In this document: one piece after another, positions 27,861 to 38,247 of the stretch
How the letters are laid out: each line of letters opens with the position of its first letter
Position numbering within the stretch: position 1 is the first letter of the stretch
Assembly (NCBI GenBank): GCA_002011215.1
Contig: MTML01000102.1
Location: 1 to 64,000 of the forward strand
Length of the DNA stretch: 64,000 bases
Source of the DNA: Archaeoglobus sp. JdFR-24
GTDB lineage: Archaea; Halobacteriota; Archaeoglobi; Archaeoglobales; Archaeoglobaceae
Reading direction: 5' to 3'
Notes under the pieces: generated by a model
Databases searched by the model: none
What the model was told of the DNA's origin: nothing
The model's input: the letters and a program-made list of their open reading frames with translations, nothing else
Made by a program: the position numbers and the translations under genes

Positions 27861-29978
27861 ATGAATGTTGAAGAGCTTGAACCCCACCTTTCAAAGTTTG
27901 GTGTGCAGGTTTTAATGGATAATGGCATCAGCAGACTTTTTCCACCCCAAAAAGAGGTCATCAAATCAGGTCTTTTTACCAGAGGTAATTTTGTCATTTC
28001 AATACCAACCGCCAGCGGTAAAACTCTTCTTGCAGAGCTTGTCATGGTCAGGGAGATTATGGAAGGAGGAAAATGCCTGTATATCGTTCCATTAAGGGCT
28101 CTGGCGGTTGAAAAATTTGAAGAATTCAGAAAATGGGAAAAAATCGGTTTGAAAATCGGTTACTCTATTGGCGATTATGAATCAAAAGAGGAATGGCTGG
28201 GGGATAGTGATATAGTTGTAACAACGAGTGAAAAGGCAGACTCATTTCTGCGAAACGGGGCGAGATGGATCAGAAAGGTAACATGTCTTGTGGTGGATGA
28301 GATACACCTGATCGATTCAGGAAAAAGAGGTCCGGTACTTGAAATTCTTATAAACAAATTCAGGAGATTGAATCCAGATATTCGAGTTATTGCTCTTTCG
28401 GCAACGATTCCAAACGCTGAGGAAATTGCAGAATGGCTTAAAGCCCGACTGTATGTATCTGACTGGCGTCCAACTGAGCTTTTTGAAGGTGTTTATTTAA
28501 AGGGAACACTTGAACTCTTCTCAAAGAATGGGGATGTTGAGGTCAGGGAGATTGGCAAAGGGGATGTGCTTGCTCTCACGCTGGATTGCCTGAAAGATAA
28601 TGGGCAGGTTCTGATATTTGACTCCACAAGAAGGAATGCTGAAGCCACAGCATCCAGAATCTCCACACTGACAATGCGGTTCATCGATTCAAATGAGGAT
28701 ATCGCAAAACTGGTTCTTGAAGAGAATGAAGGCGACATGAGTCAGAAGCTTGCAGACTGCATAAGACTCGGTTCAGCTTTCCATCATGCCGGTTTACTCA
28801 ACTCTCAGAGGAGAATAGTGGAAAATGCGTTTAAAGGAGGCAGAATAAAGGTGGTTGTTGCCACACCAACACTTGCAGCAGGAGTAAATCTGCCCGCCAG
28901 AAGGGTGATTGTAAAAAGCTATCACCGCTTTGAGCCGGGGTATGGGAGCGTACCGATCAAAGTCCTTGAATACAAGCAAATGGCTGGAAGGGCTGGAAGG
29001 CCCGGCCTGGATCCACGGGGAGAAGCGATTCTTATTGCAAAATCAAAAGCTGAAAAGGAAAGAATAATCGCCAGGTATATGGAGGGTGAACTTGAAAGAA
29101 TCGAATCCAAGCTCGGTGCTGAAAATCATCTTAGGTTTCATACTCTATCTCTTATCGCCGAAGGTTTTGTCAACACTCTGAGTGGGCTGGAGGACTTCTT
29201 TGCCGAAACTTTCTTTTTCCACCAGAATGGAATCTCACCTTCCTATGAAATCCAGCGGGTGATAAATCAGCTTGAGAGATGGAACTTTATTGAGATTGAC
29301 TCTAACTCTATCGATTACACCTTTGCTCCAACGGAACTTGGGAGCATAGTTTCAAAGCTTTATATAGATCCTATGAGTGGCTTTATCTTTTCTGACACCC
29401 TCTCCAGAAACCAGAATTTAAGTGAAATGGCTGTTCTCCATCTCATATGCAGAACACCTGACATGGAAAGTCTCTTTCTTAGAAAATCTGATGACTGGAT
29501 AGAAGAGGAAGCCATCGCAATCAAATCTGAGCTAACCTACTTCCCTTCTGAGTACTCTTCCGAATATGAATGGTTCCTTTCAGAAATCAAAACAGCGCTC
29601 TGCATATATGACTGGATAAACGAAAGAGATGAGGATGTAATATGCGAGAAATATAACATATCTCCTGGCGACATCCGGAGAATTGTTGAAACCGCTGAAT
29701 GGCTGATTTACTCTCTCAGGAGGATATCCAATTACCTGAACCACCCTCAACAGTCTTTCTTTATGAGTCTGGAATCGAGGATAAAATATGGTGTTAAAGG
29801 AGACCTAGTTGAGCTTGTTGAGCTGAAAAGCATTGGGAGAGTTAGGGCAAGAAAACTGAGCAACATGGGGATTAGAAGTAAAGAAGATCTCCTGAGGAAT
29901 AGAGACAGACTTCCTGCGATAATAGGAAAGAAAATCGCTGAAAAAATACTGAATCAGATCGAGCATGGGAAAGATTGA
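27861..29978 (+). CDS. hel308: ATP-dependent DNA helicase Hel308
   Basis: 705 aa, family length. Motifs in order: Q-motif region FPPQKEVI (about 30-37), Walker [12 protein letters not shown] (about 51-61), [35 protein letters not shown] and [11 protein letters not shown] winged-helix and ratchet region follow, then a C-terminal helix-hairpin-helix ([16 protein letters not shown]). It unwinds lagging strands at stalled forks in archaeal DNA repair. Monocistronic, upstream of the GTPase gene. Confidence 0.96.
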   Translation: MNVEELEPHLSKFGVQVLMDNGISRLFPPQKEVIKSGLFTRGNFVISIPTASGKTLLAELVMVREIMEGGKCLYIVPLRALAVEKFEEFRKWEKIGLKIGYSIGDYESKEEWLGDSDIVVTTSEKADSFLRNGARWIRKVTCLVVDEIHLIDSGKRGPVLEILINKFRRLNPDIRVIALSATIPNAEEIAEWLKARLYVSDWRPTELFEGVYLKGTLELFSKNGDVEVREIGKGDVLALTLDCLKDNGQVLIFDSTRRNAEATASRISTLTMRFIDSNEDIAKLVLEENEGDMSQKLADCIRLGSAFHHAGLLNSQRRIVENAFKGGRIKVVVATPTLAAGVNLPARRVIVKSYHRFEPGYGSVPIKVLEYKQMAGRAGRPGLDPRGEAILIAKSKAEKERIIARYMEGELERIESKLGAENHLRFHTLSLIAEGFVNTLSGLEDFFAETFFFHQNGISPSYEIQRVINQLERWNFIEIDSNSIDYTFAPTELGSIVSKLYIDPMSGFIFSDTLSRNQNLSEMAVLHLICRTPDMESLFLRKSDDWIEEEAIAIKSELTYFPSEYSSEYEWFLSEIKTALCIYDWINERDEDVICEKYNISPGDIRRIVETAEWLIYSLRRISNYLNHPQQSFFMSLESRIKYGVKGDLVELVELKSIGRVRARKLSNMGIRSKEDLLRNRDRLPAIIGKKIAEKILNQIEHGKD

Positions 29979-30135
29979 TTTGAGATATTGTAATGCAATC
30001 TTCATTCGAATTCACAAAATTCGGATTGATTTTTGAAACTGATTTTTTGAGACCACAAACCTGCTGATCTTCTGAAGTAACAAGCATAAACCACAACAGC
30101 AATAAAAATTTATCCAGAGAAGGTCACTGGCTCTT

Positions 30136-30843
30136 GTGAACGTTCTTATTCTCGGGCATGCGGCAAGTGGTAAAAGTACGCTTATCAAAAATTTTGGAAA
30201 TTATCTCAGGGAAAAGGGCTACTCAACAAAACTGGTGAATCTTGACCCAGCCACTGACCCAATATATACTCCTGATCTGAATTCTCGTGATATCGTAAAA
30301 ACTGAAGAGGTGATGGAAAATTTTGGACTGGGCATAAATGGTGCTCTGCTTAAATCAATGGAACTCCTCCAAAATCACTACGACAAACTGATTATTAAAG
30401 ATGATTTTGTTCTTTATGATACTCCCGGGCAGCTTGAACTCTTTATCTACACTGACTTTGGAGAAAAATTTGCTGAAGAGCTCAGGAAAAGTGATTTTTC
30501 CGCAGTTGTTTTTCTCGTTGATTCGATGTTATCTCGAACTCCGGAAAATTATCTCTCATCCATAGCCCAGAGTGCTGTGGTGTCGTTGAGGACCGGTCTG
30601 CAGACGGTAACGGTATTCAACAAGTCTGATGTCTGTGATCCACCAGATTTTGACCATGTGAAGGATTCTCTGGAGAAAAAGGAAGGTGTACTTGCTGAAC
30701 TCATGATGAACTTCATCCCCTTTTATGAGCACACTTCTCTGAGATTTAGAACGCTGAAAATGTCTGCAAAAAACGGTTACGGTTTTGATGAGCTTCTCGA
30801 TATGCTCACAGAACTTTACTGTTCATGTGGAGATTTAAGTTGA
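30136..30843 (+). CDS. GPN-loop-family GTPase with GIN in place of GPN
   Basis: 235 aa. Walker A GHAASGKST (7-15), NLDPATDP (35-42), switch region YDTPGQLELF and the base-specificity segment VFNKSD are all present. The family-defining Gly-Pro-Asn loop reads Gly66-Ile67-Asn68 in FGLGINGALL, so the central Pro is replaced. Homologues act as dimeric GTPases linked to RNA polymerase assembly in eukaryotes; the archaeal role is unclear. GTG start at 30136. Confidence 0.88.
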   Translation: MNVLILGHAASGKSTLIKNFGNYLREKGYSTKLVNLDPATDPIYTPDLNSRDIVKTEEVMENFGLGINGALLKSMELLQNHYDKLIIKDDFVLYDTPGQLELFIYTDFGEKFAEELRKSDFSAVVFLVDSMLSRTPENYLSSIAQSAVVSLRTGLQTVTVFNKSDVCDPPDFDHVKDSLEKKEGVLAELMMNFIPFYEHTSLRFRTLKMSAKNGYGFDELLDMLTELYCSCGDLS

Positions 30844-30891
30844 TGGGTAGTGTCTGAGTGGATAAGGTGCTGAAAGACTTAGAACTCCATT

Positions 30892-32376
30892 TCAACTTCG
30901 TACGCTCTTTTCAAACTCTCTTCTCAACCTCTCCTTTTTATAACCGTGATCTATAAAATCCCATGGAAGGTCGTCGTCTTCAAATGGCATGAGGTATTTT
31001 TCCAGATTGAGCTCTGAAATGTTTCTGAATGCTCTCCTTTTTCCACCTTCTATCAGTTTGCTTACCTCTCTGCCACCCCGGGAGATAACGGTCTGGACAG
31101 CAAAATCCTCTGTTTTATCTATTTTAACATCAAAACCTTTTAGGTGCCTCCTCAAAAATTTGACTTTCTCTTTGAGCTCTTTTATATCACGGACAAAATC
31201 AAACTCATCCACTTTACCGCCAAATGAGAGCCACTGAAAAGGAGTGTGGGGTTTGGGTACGAGCGGATTGATTGAGATCTCAACTCTCTTTATCTTCTTT
31301 TTCACTTCGCTGGAAAGCTCTACTATTGATCTGAGATCATTTTCATCCTCTCCTGGTAAACCGATCATGAAATACAGCTTAATTTTGCTAATCCCACTTT
31401 CTTTGGCAATATCTGCAGCGTTTATTATATCGTCATAGCTTATTCCTTTATTTATTGTCTCTCTCAGTTTCTCACTCCCTGCTTCTGGAGCTAGTGTGAG
31501 ACTCCTCAGTCCTGAAGCTACGAGCACATCGAGTAATTCTTGATTAATTTTATCAGCCCTGAGGGATGATGGAGAAATCGTATAACCCATATCTGTTAGT
31601 TCAAAAACGATCTCTTTGAACTGTGGATGATCAGAAGGAGAGGGTGATATTATGGCAACTCTGTCCGTTACACCCTTGAGGCTCTCCGCAACATTGAGTA
31701 TGATTTCTTTGTCTCTCCACCTGCATGGAAAGTAAATCTGCCTAACAACACAAAATCTGCAGTTCCTGCAACAGCCCCTCCCGATCTCAAGAAGTAAACT
31801 TCTTCCATACGCCCCATTACCGATTATCTGGGTCTCGAGATGCTCCTCAAGTTTTGATCTCACTCTTTTTATTCTCTTTCCGGCAATAATACGTGCATCA
31901 GACTCACGAGAAGGAATATAGACTCCAGAGAGATCATCGGATAAAGATCCGGTAAGAAGGGATTCTATGAAATATGATCCTTCAATTTCCCCGATGAAAA
32001 GCACGTCAAAGAATTTTTCATATGGAAGGGGATTCTCCATAATACAAGGCCCGCCTGCTACCTTCAATCCAGAAAAATCACTTCTTTTGATGATCTCATG
32101 GGCATTGAAGATATCCTCTTCATATTGAATTGAAAAGAATGCAAAATCAAAATCCCTGAGTGGAGTTCCGCTCTCGACACTTCTCAATCCATCAAAAACG
32201 TCAGTATAAAATCTCTCACACACATAACCATCCATAGAATTTATCTTATAATATATGTATTGAAGCCCGATATTGCTTATTCCACCGATATATCTGTTCG
32301 GATAGATCAGGGCAACTCTTTTGAATCCTCTCTTCCATTTTTTTGATATTGGATTGAACTCTGAACTTAACTCCAT
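30892..32376 (-). CDS. B12-binding-domain radical SAM protein (YgiQ-like/TIGR03960-type)
   Basis: 494 aa. The N-terminal half (RVALIYPNRYIGGISNIGLQ, then VAGGPCIMENPLP and DVLFIGEIEG) resembles the B12-binding fold. The radical SAM motif CCRNCRFC is followed by RADKINQELLD and KIKLYFMIGLPGE. The reaction is unknown; relatives are often annotated as methylthiotransferase-like. It is convergent with the GPN-type gene, with a 48-bp gap that contains a tRNA-like sequence. Confidence 0.8.
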   Translation of the reverse strand: MELSSEFNPISKKWKRGFKRVALIYPNRYIGGISNIGLQYIYYKINSMDGYVCERFYTDVFDGLRSVESGTPLRDFDFAFFSIQYEEDIFNAHEIIKRSDFSGLKVAGGPCIMENPLPYEKFFDVLFIGEIEGSYFIESLLTGSLSDDLSGVYIPSRESDARIIAGKRIKRVRSKLEEHLETQIIGNGAYGRSLLLEIGRGCCRNCRFCVVRQIYFPCRWRDKEIILNVAESLKGVTDRVAIISPSPSDHPQFKEIVFELTDMGYTISPSSLRADKINQELLDVLVASGLRSLTLAPEAGSEKLRETINKGISYDDIINAADIAKESGISKIKLYFMIGLPGEDENDLRSIVELSSEVKKKIKRVEISINPLVPKPHTPFQWLSFGGKVDEFDFVRDIKELKEKVKFLRRHLKGFDVKIDKTEDFAVQTVISRGGREVSKLIEGGKRRAFRNISELNLEKYLMPFEDDDLPWDFIDHGYKKERLRREFEKSVRS

Positions 32377-32522
32377 CGAACAAAATTTGTTAAAAGTAAA
32401 TTAAGGTTTTTTAGTTTACGATAGTCCCTCTTAGGCAACAGGCATCTCAAATTGCCTCGTCTCTCAAACCCACAATCGCGGATTCAGGTCTAATTCTGGT
32501 TTTATCAGGTTTTGGTGATCTC

Positions 32523-33035
32523 CTATGCTTTAACGACCTTCTCTCCTCTCTGCATCGCAACTTTTCCGGTTCTGGCCAGCTCCTTTATGCCGAACTGCCT
32601 CATCAGATTTATGAAGGCATTTATTTTATCCTCATCACCGGTGATCTCGATTATAAGACTGGTCTTTGAAACGTCAACGACCCTACTTCTGAATATGTTT
32701 GCAAGTTCGACTATCTCTCCTCTGGTCTCTGAATTGGCGGCAACTTTTATAAGAACGAGTTCTCTCTCAACACTCATCTCGGTAACGTCGCTGACCTTAA
32801 TAACATCTATCAGCTTGTTTAACTGCTTCATCACCTGCTCAACCGTCTTTAAATCTCCATTAACCACAATAGTCATTCTTGATATGTCGTCCTTTTCTGT
32901 GGTGCCAACTGTAAGGCTTTCTATGTTGAAATTTCTCCTTCTGAAAAGTGAAGCTACTCTCGCAAGCACACCTGGTTTATTCTCAACCAGAACGGAAATC
33001 GAATATTTGTTTTTCCCAGCATTGTTGTTTCTCAT
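32523..33035 (-). CDS. ilvN: Acetolactate synthase small (regulatory) subunit
   Basis: 170 aa. The N-terminal ACT domain reads [20 protein letters not shown] then [10 protein letters not shown], followed by the second regulatory domain ([20 protein letters not shown]). It confers valine feedback on IlvB. The start is 4 bp behind the ilvB stop, with its ribosome-binding site GGAGG inside the ilvB end. Confidence 0.95.
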   Translation of the reverse strand: MRNNNAGKNKYSISVLVENKPGVLARVASLFRRRNFNIESLTVGTTEKDDISRMTIVVNGDLKTVEQVMKQLNKLIDVIKVSDVTEMSVERELVLIKVAANSETRGEIVELANIFRSRVVDVSKTSLIIEITGDEDKINAFINLMRQFGIKELARTGKVAMQRGEKVVKA

Positions 33036-33038
33036 CTC

Positions 33039-34706
33039 TCAAACCTCCCTGTCTATTATCTGGTTTAATCCTGCTCCGGCTGGAACCATCGGATATACAT
33101 TTTCAAGCCTTTCAACCCTGAAGTCAATAACTACGGGAACATCTCTTATCTCAAAAGCCTCCTTGAGTGCTTCTTCCACCTCTGAAGGTCTCTCGACAAC
33201 CATCCCAATTCCACCAAATCCCTCAGCTATCTTCTCAAATCTCATCTCCTTGCATCTCAGGCAGGTTGCCGAATATCTTTCGTTGTAGAACAGTTCCTGC
33301 CACTGCCTCACCATACCCAGAAACTGGTTGTTCATGATCACAATTTTAACGGGAATCTTGAAATCAACACAGGTAGCGAGTTCCTGAATGTTCATCAAAA
33401 AGCTCCCATCTCCGGCTATATCCACAACGTTCCTCTCTGGAAAGGCCATCTGGGCTCCAATTGCAGCCGGGAAACCGAATCCCATCGTGCCGAGCCCCCC
33501 GCTTGATATAAACTGTCTTGGATATTTAGTTTTGAAAAACTGGGCCGCCCACATCTGATTCTGACCAACCTCGGTGGTAACTATGGTGTCGGGCTCGATC
33601 TCGTAGATTTTCTCAATAATGTATTGTGGCCTTAGCTTTCCATCCTTTTTGTATTTGAGAGGATACTTTTTCCTCCATTTCTCTATCCTGTCACTCCATT
33701 CCTTTCTCTGCTTGTACTCAATTATTTTGGTGAGCTCCTTTAATATCCCTCTGGCATCTCCAACGATTGGCACATCAACTCTCACGTTTTTGCCTATTTC
33801 TGCTGCATCTATATCTATGTGAATTACTTTTGCATAGGGTGCGAAGCTCTCGACCTTTCCAGTTGTTCTGTCACTGAATCTTGTTCCTATCGCAATAACC
33901 AGATCGCACTCGGTAAGAGCATAATTTGCATACTTTGATCCATGCATGCCAACAAATCCAAGACATAGGGGATGAGTTTCGGGAATTGAACCCTTCCCCA
34001 TGAGAGTTGTTACAACATGAGCTGGAATCGTTTCGGCAAGCTTGACAAGCTCTGCACTTGCATTCGATAATATAACTCCTCCACCGGCCATTATTATTGG
34101 CCTTTCGGCTTTCATGATAAGTTCAGCAGCTCTTTTAATCTGTTTGGGATGTCCTTTTGTTTTTGGTTTGTATCCCCTAAGATCAATTCTTTTTGGATAA
34201 TTGTATTCGATATCTGCTGCGGTAATATCCTTAGGGATATCGATCAGAACCGGTCCTGGTCTGCCTGTAGGAGCTATGTGGAAAGCCTCTCTTATTGTGG
34301 TGAGCAGGCTTGAGGGATCGGTTATCAGATAATTGTGTTTTGTAACCGGCATTGTTATACCGGTTATATCTGCTTCCTGAAAAGCATCGTTTCCAATCAG
34401 AGTTCTTGGAACCTGCCCGGTTATGACAACAATCGGAGAAGAATCCATATATGCTGTTGATATTCCTGTGACAGTATTTGTTGCTCCTGGACCAGATGTT
34501 GCAAAGGCAACTCCCGTCTCTCCTGAGGCTCTTGCGTAACCATCAGCTGCATGGACAGCAGCCTGTTCGTGTCTCATCAGAATATGTGTTATCTGGGAAT
34601 CGTAAAGAGCATCATAAACCTCTATTATGGCTCCTCCTGGAATTCCGAATATATGTTTAACACCCTCCTCCTCAAAAGCCTTGACAATCGCATCAGCACC
34701 TCGCAT
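33039..34706 (-). CDS. ilvB: Acetolactate synthase large subunit
   Basis: 555 aa ThDP enzyme. GIPGGAIIEVYDALYD, RHEQAAVHAADGYARASG (with the ThDP-activating Glu), SGPGATNTVTGI, and the ThDP-Mg motif GDGSFLMNIQELATC then NNQFLGMVRQW are intact. It condenses pyruvate for valine and leucine, or with 2-oxobutyrate for isoleucine. GAGGTGG precedes ATG 34706. An imperfect inverted repeat sits just upstream. Confidence 0.96.
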   Translation of the reverse strand: MRGADAIVKAFEEEGVKHIFGIPGGAIIEVYDALYDSQITHILMRHEQAAVHAADGYARASGETGVAFATSGPGATNTVTGISTAYMDSSPIVVITGQVPRTLIGNDAFQEADITGITMPVTKHNYLITDPSSLLTTIREAFHIAPTGRPGPVLIDIPKDITAADIEYNYPKRIDLRGYKPKTKGHPKQIKRAAELIMKAERPIIMAGGGVILSNASAELVKLAETIPAHVVTTLMGKGSIPETHPLCLGFVGMHGSKYANYALTECDLVIAIGTRFSDRTTGKVESFAPYAKVIHIDIDAAEIGKNVRVDVPIVGDARGILKELTKIIEYKQRKEWSDRIEKWRKKYPLKYKKDGKLRPQYIIEKIYEIEPDTIVTTEVGQNQMWAAQFFKTKYPRQFISSGGLGTMGFGFPAAIGAQMAFPERNVVDIAGDGSFLMNIQELATCVDFKIPVKIVIMNNQFLGMVRQWQELFYNERYSATCLRCKEMRFEKIAEGFGGIGMVVERPSEVEEALKEAFEIRDVPVVIDFRVERLENVYPMVPAGAGLNQIIDREV

Positions 34707-34727
34707 TAAACCACCTCAAAAAAGGTA

Positions 34728-34746
34728 AATACTTTACAAAAGTACT
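34728..34746 (-). promoter_or_regulatory. Imperfect inverted repeat upstream of ilvB
   Basis: AGTACTTT-TGT-AAAGTATT on the minus strand, seven of eight arm positions paired, 22-40 bp before the ilvB start. It could be an operator near the transcription start; a chance AT-rich match is possible. Confidence 0.3.
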
Positions 34747-34910
34747 ACTACCCGTATAATCTCTCTAATAGTTCTTTCCGTTCTCTGGATAGAGAAAACG
34801 GGTGTACTTTCCATCAGTTCTGAATAATTAATCAACTTTAAATATTTTTTGGTCATTTTCATTTATTTACATTTGCATATTGGTTAGTGGGTAAATACAG
34901 GCTTAAAAAT

Positions 34911-36383
34911 TTAAATAAGCATGTTTAACCCCTCAAGAACTGCTTCAACAGATGCCATGATTATGTCTGTTCTCGCTCCCCGGGCAGTAACTATTTTGTC
35001 ACCCTTTGAAAGCTGTACGATCACATCAACGAGGGCATCAGTTCCACCGGTTATCGCATCCACATGGTAGCTGACGAGTTTTATGTCTCCGAATTCTGAA
35101 ACAGCCTTCTTTATTGCATTAATCGCTGCATCAACAGGTCCAACACCGATTGCAGCCTCAAGCTTTTCGTTTCCATTGATCTTGAGTTTCACGCTTGCAG
35201 TGGGCATTATATTCATACCGCTGACGATGGAAAGATCTTCAAGTTTCACTTTCTTCTCCATTTTTATCTGAAGAACCGTCTCGATTATTGTTTTTACATC
35301 CGCATCTGTAACACGCTTGCCCTTATCACCTACATCTTTCACTCTCGCAAGAATCTCTTTCATCTGCTCGGGACTGGCTTTGTATCCAAGCTTTTTCATG
35401 ATGTCCTGAATGCTCGCCTTTCCAGCATGTTTACCGAGCACGAGCTGTCTCTTTCTTCCAACAATTTCAGGTGTTATTGGTTCGTATGTGGAGCTGTCTC
35501 TCATTATCGCAGATGTGTGAATTCCGCTCTCATGTGTGAACGCGTATTCTCCAACAATTGGTTTATTTTTCGGAATAACAATTCTTGTGAGCTTTTCGAT
35601 GAGTTTGGAGGTATTGTAGATGTTTTCCTTGTTTATTTTTGTTTTGATGTCATAAAGGAATTCAAGCGCCATTACGACCTCTTCAAGCGCCGCGTTACCG
35701 GCTCGTTCTCCAATTCCATTTACCGTTGCATGAATCTCCTGTGCACCACCCTTGACAGCATATACTGTGTTCGCTGTTGCAAGCCCAAAATCGTCGTGGC
35801 AATGAATGGCTATGGGAATCTTGAATTCTGAAACGAGCTTTTTCATTATCTCTTCAGTTTTTTCGGGAATCAGAACTCCAACTGTATCTGCATAGGTTAA
35901 TCTATCTGCTTTGGCATTGCTTGCAGCCCTGAACAGCTTGATAATAAAATTCAGATTTGCTCTTGACGCGTCTTCAGCGCCGAATTCAACTATCAATCCC
36001 CTATCCTTTGCATGCTCGATAACCTCAACAGTCATGTCAATAACATAGTCTTCATTTTTCCCGGGAAATTTGCTGTTGATGTGAATCTCTGAAGAAGGAG
36101 CGACCATAAAGACCGAGTCTGCCCCCGCATCTGCAGCAAAATCGATGTCTTCCTTTTTGATTCTGGCGAAACTGCAAATTTCAGCCTTTAGACCTGCATT
36201 TGAGATCTCCTTTATGGCTTTGAAATCTCCCTTGGATGCAATGGCGGTGCCGGCTTCGATTATATCCACTCCAAGCTTGTCGAGTGCAGTAGCTACCATC
36301 AGCTTCTGCTCGACGGTAAGTGAAACACCTGGTGTTTGTTCACCATCTCTCAGTGTTGTATCAAGAATTTTAATGTGCTTCAT
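34911..36383 (-). CDS. 2-isopropylmalate or (R)-citramalate synthase
   Basis: 490 aa. ILDTTLRDGEQTPGVSL, HCHDDFGLATANT and NGIGERAGNAALEEV define the LeuA/CimA family, with a C-terminal LeuA dimer regulatory domain (ITGGTDALVDVIVQL). It condenses acetyl-CoA with 2-oxoisovalerate or pyruvate. Lying upstream of ilvBN it fits branched-chain amino acid synthesis; LeuA and CimA cannot be told apart with certainty here. ATG 36383 matches the family start; the frame extends to 36440. Confidence 0.9.
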   Translation of the reverse strand: MKHIKILDTTLRDGEQTPGVSLTVEQKLMVATALDKLGVDIIEAGTAIASKGDFKAIKEISNAGLKAEICSFARIKKEDIDFAADAGADSVFMVAPSSEIHINSKFPGKNEDYVIDMTVEVIEHAKDRGLIVEFGAEDASRANLNFIIKLFRAASNAKADRLTYADTVGVLIPEKTEEIMKKLVSEFKIPIAIHCHDDFGLATANTVYAVKGGAQEIHATVNGIGERAGNAALEEVVMALEFLYDIKTKINKENIYNTSKLIEKLTRIVIPKNKPIVGEYAFTHESGIHTSAIMRDSSTYEPITPEIVGRKRQLVLGKHAGKASIQDIMKKLGYKASPEQMKEILARVKDVGDKGKRVTDADVKTIIETVLQIKMEKKVKLEDLSIVSGMNIMPTASVKLKINGNEKLEAAIGVGPVDAAINAIKKAVSEFGDIKLVSYHVDAITGGTDALVDVIVQLSKGDKIVTARGARTDIIMASVEAVLEGLNMLI

Positions 36384-36501
36384 TTTATCATACCTGAGTG
36401 CTTGAAAATGGGATGGATTTTTAAATTTTATTGGTAACATTTATATGCTCTCTAAAACTTCTGGCGATTGAATTTGAAGCCATTACTACAATTTTGATGG
36501 A

Positions 36502-38154
36502 TTAGAAAATTATGTCCCCTAGTATTAGGGAAATTAGTAGCTGTGCAAACAGGATAGCCATAAAGAGATAAATTGCCTTCTCTCCAAGTTCTTTAAAAGC
36601 CATTTCCACAGATTTAAAGAATTTATTGCCCATAACCTTTACTGTCACCTCAGTTCTGCCGTATTCAATCATCTCAACAGGCTTGAATTCAGCATTCTCA
36701 GCTGCTCTCCTCAGAAAATCCATTATCTTCTTTACCTCGGCCGGATCGCTCCCAACTGGATTGTAACCTATTTTGGGTGATATTGCTGTTTTTGAATGAT
36801 TATCGGTTGAAAGAACCGAAATCATTATGTCTCGAGACATGAAAAAGTCTTCAATCTCGTTTCTCAGTTCACATTTTACATTATTCCCATCAAGCATAAC
36901 CATTCCGTGTTTTTCACCATCGAAGTCAAGCAGGAGCAGAGCTATATTTCCACATGTATTTGTAGTTTCAAATTTGCCTCTGATAAAAGCGTATTTCAAT
37001 TCATTTACTGGTTCTGTATCTATTTTACTGGCATCCTCTATGAGGGAGAGTATTTCAATAAGATCATCAGCAGAAATCTCGTAATTGCTTTTGTAGCAAT
37101 TGTGACAGTCTGCGATCATACACTCGCCAAATATTTTTTTTGCAAATAATTCTATGCTCTCTGGAATATCTTCGATCGCATTTTTACCTGAGATCAAAAT
37201 TAGTTTCAGGCTATCGAATGGGAAAATCTTGATCTCGAAGTTATCACTTTCCACCCTGAATGGTTTCATGGGTTTAAGGGCTAACCCCGAGCAGTTAACT
37301 GAATCAATTATTTTGCTTACACCTTCTCTGGTGGATGGATTGCTGTCATGTTTTGCTGGTGAGTGAATGTAAATGCCATTTTTTATTCTCTCGAGCAGAC
37401 TGTTCACCAGACTTGCCCCACCTATGTTTCTGATTGGGCCAGGATGGAATGAAGACGAAACAATAGTTACATCCTGAATTCTGAGACATTTCGTCCATCC
37501 TCTTTTAGTTTCAGAAATCTTTTCAAGTTCTTTTTCAAAAAATTCAGGATTCGAAGTGAGCCAGAAAAGAAGAAAAGATTTAAGCATTCTTTTCACGTTT
37601 ACATTGCCATAATTCTTGTCTATGTATCTTATGAAGAGATAGGACATCAGAACGCCCATTAAAATTGTCAACGAATAACTTGCAAATCTGTGGGGAGCCT
37701 GAAAAGAGAACAAAAAATCAACAGGATATATTGCGAGAAGTATTGAAGCTGAAGTAATGAATGTTTTGAATTCTGACGAGTCTGATGTAAAATAGAGAAT
37801 TAGTGTGAGTCCTGCCGCCATAGCAGCTGGAGCCATTATTATAAGATTGAAGTTATTCAGGAGGTGTATTGCAAGAAAATCGAAAATCTCCACAAAAATT
37901 AGGATAAACAGTGAAAGGAAGAAAATTCTGCGACTGTTAAAGGCCATTTTTAACAATCTTGATGTAATAAGAAGGCTGATTATGAGGGCAAGGCCAATGA
38001 AGAAGTACCTCTGAGCAAAAAAAGCTTTGCTGACCGTTCCATTTAAAATTGATGCAAGGGCTATTGTTACGAACCCTATTGTTATAGATATCCTTTTTCT
38101 TGGGATAGTGAAGAGTTTTGAATAGAATTTCTCGATGAGTTTCTCGTCTATCAT
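36502..38154 (-). CDS. DUF2070 family membrane protein
   Basis: 550 aa. About seven hydrophobic segments in the first 200 residues, then a large soluble domain (VSSSFHPGPIRNIGGASLV, SPAKHDSNPSTREGVSKI, STDNHSKTAISPKIGYNP) and a final membrane helix. These His/Asp-rich motifs are conserved in archaeal DUF2070 proteins and suggest a metal-dependent hydrolase site, but no activity is established. Stands alone. Confidence 0.85.
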   Translation of the reverse strand: MIDEKLIEKFYSKLFTIPRKRISITIGFVTIALASILNGTVSKAFFAQRYFFIGLALIISLLITSRLLKMAFNSRRIFFLSLFILIFVEIFDFLAIHLLNNFNLIIMAPAAMAAGLTLILYFTSDSSEFKTFITSASILLAIYPVDFLFSFQAPHRFASYSLTILMGVLMSYLFIRYIDKNYGNVNVKRMLKSFLLFWLTSNPEFFEKELEKISETKRGWTKCLRIQDVTIVSSSFHPGPIRNIGGASLVNSLLERIKNGIYIHSPAKHDSNPSTREGVSKIIDSVNCSGLALKPMKPFRVESDNFEIKIFPFDSLKLILISGKNAIEDIPESIELFAKKIFGECMIADCHNCYKSNYEISADDLIEILSLIEDASKIDTEPVNELKYAFIRGKFETTNTCGNIALLLLDFDGEKHGMVMLDGNNVKCELRNEIEDFFMSRDIMISVLSTDNHSKTAISPKIGYNPVGSDPAEVKKIMDFLRRAAENAEFKPVEMIEYGRTEVTVKVMGNKFFKSVEMAFKELGEKAIYLFMAILFAQLLISLILGDIIF

Positions 38155-38247
38155 TTACTGTAGGTTTGGCACTATTGATTTAACTTTTTTTGGTTTTTAC
38201 GAAAGAGTTTTATTCTGGCATTATTCTAATATTTAGGGGTGGTTATC

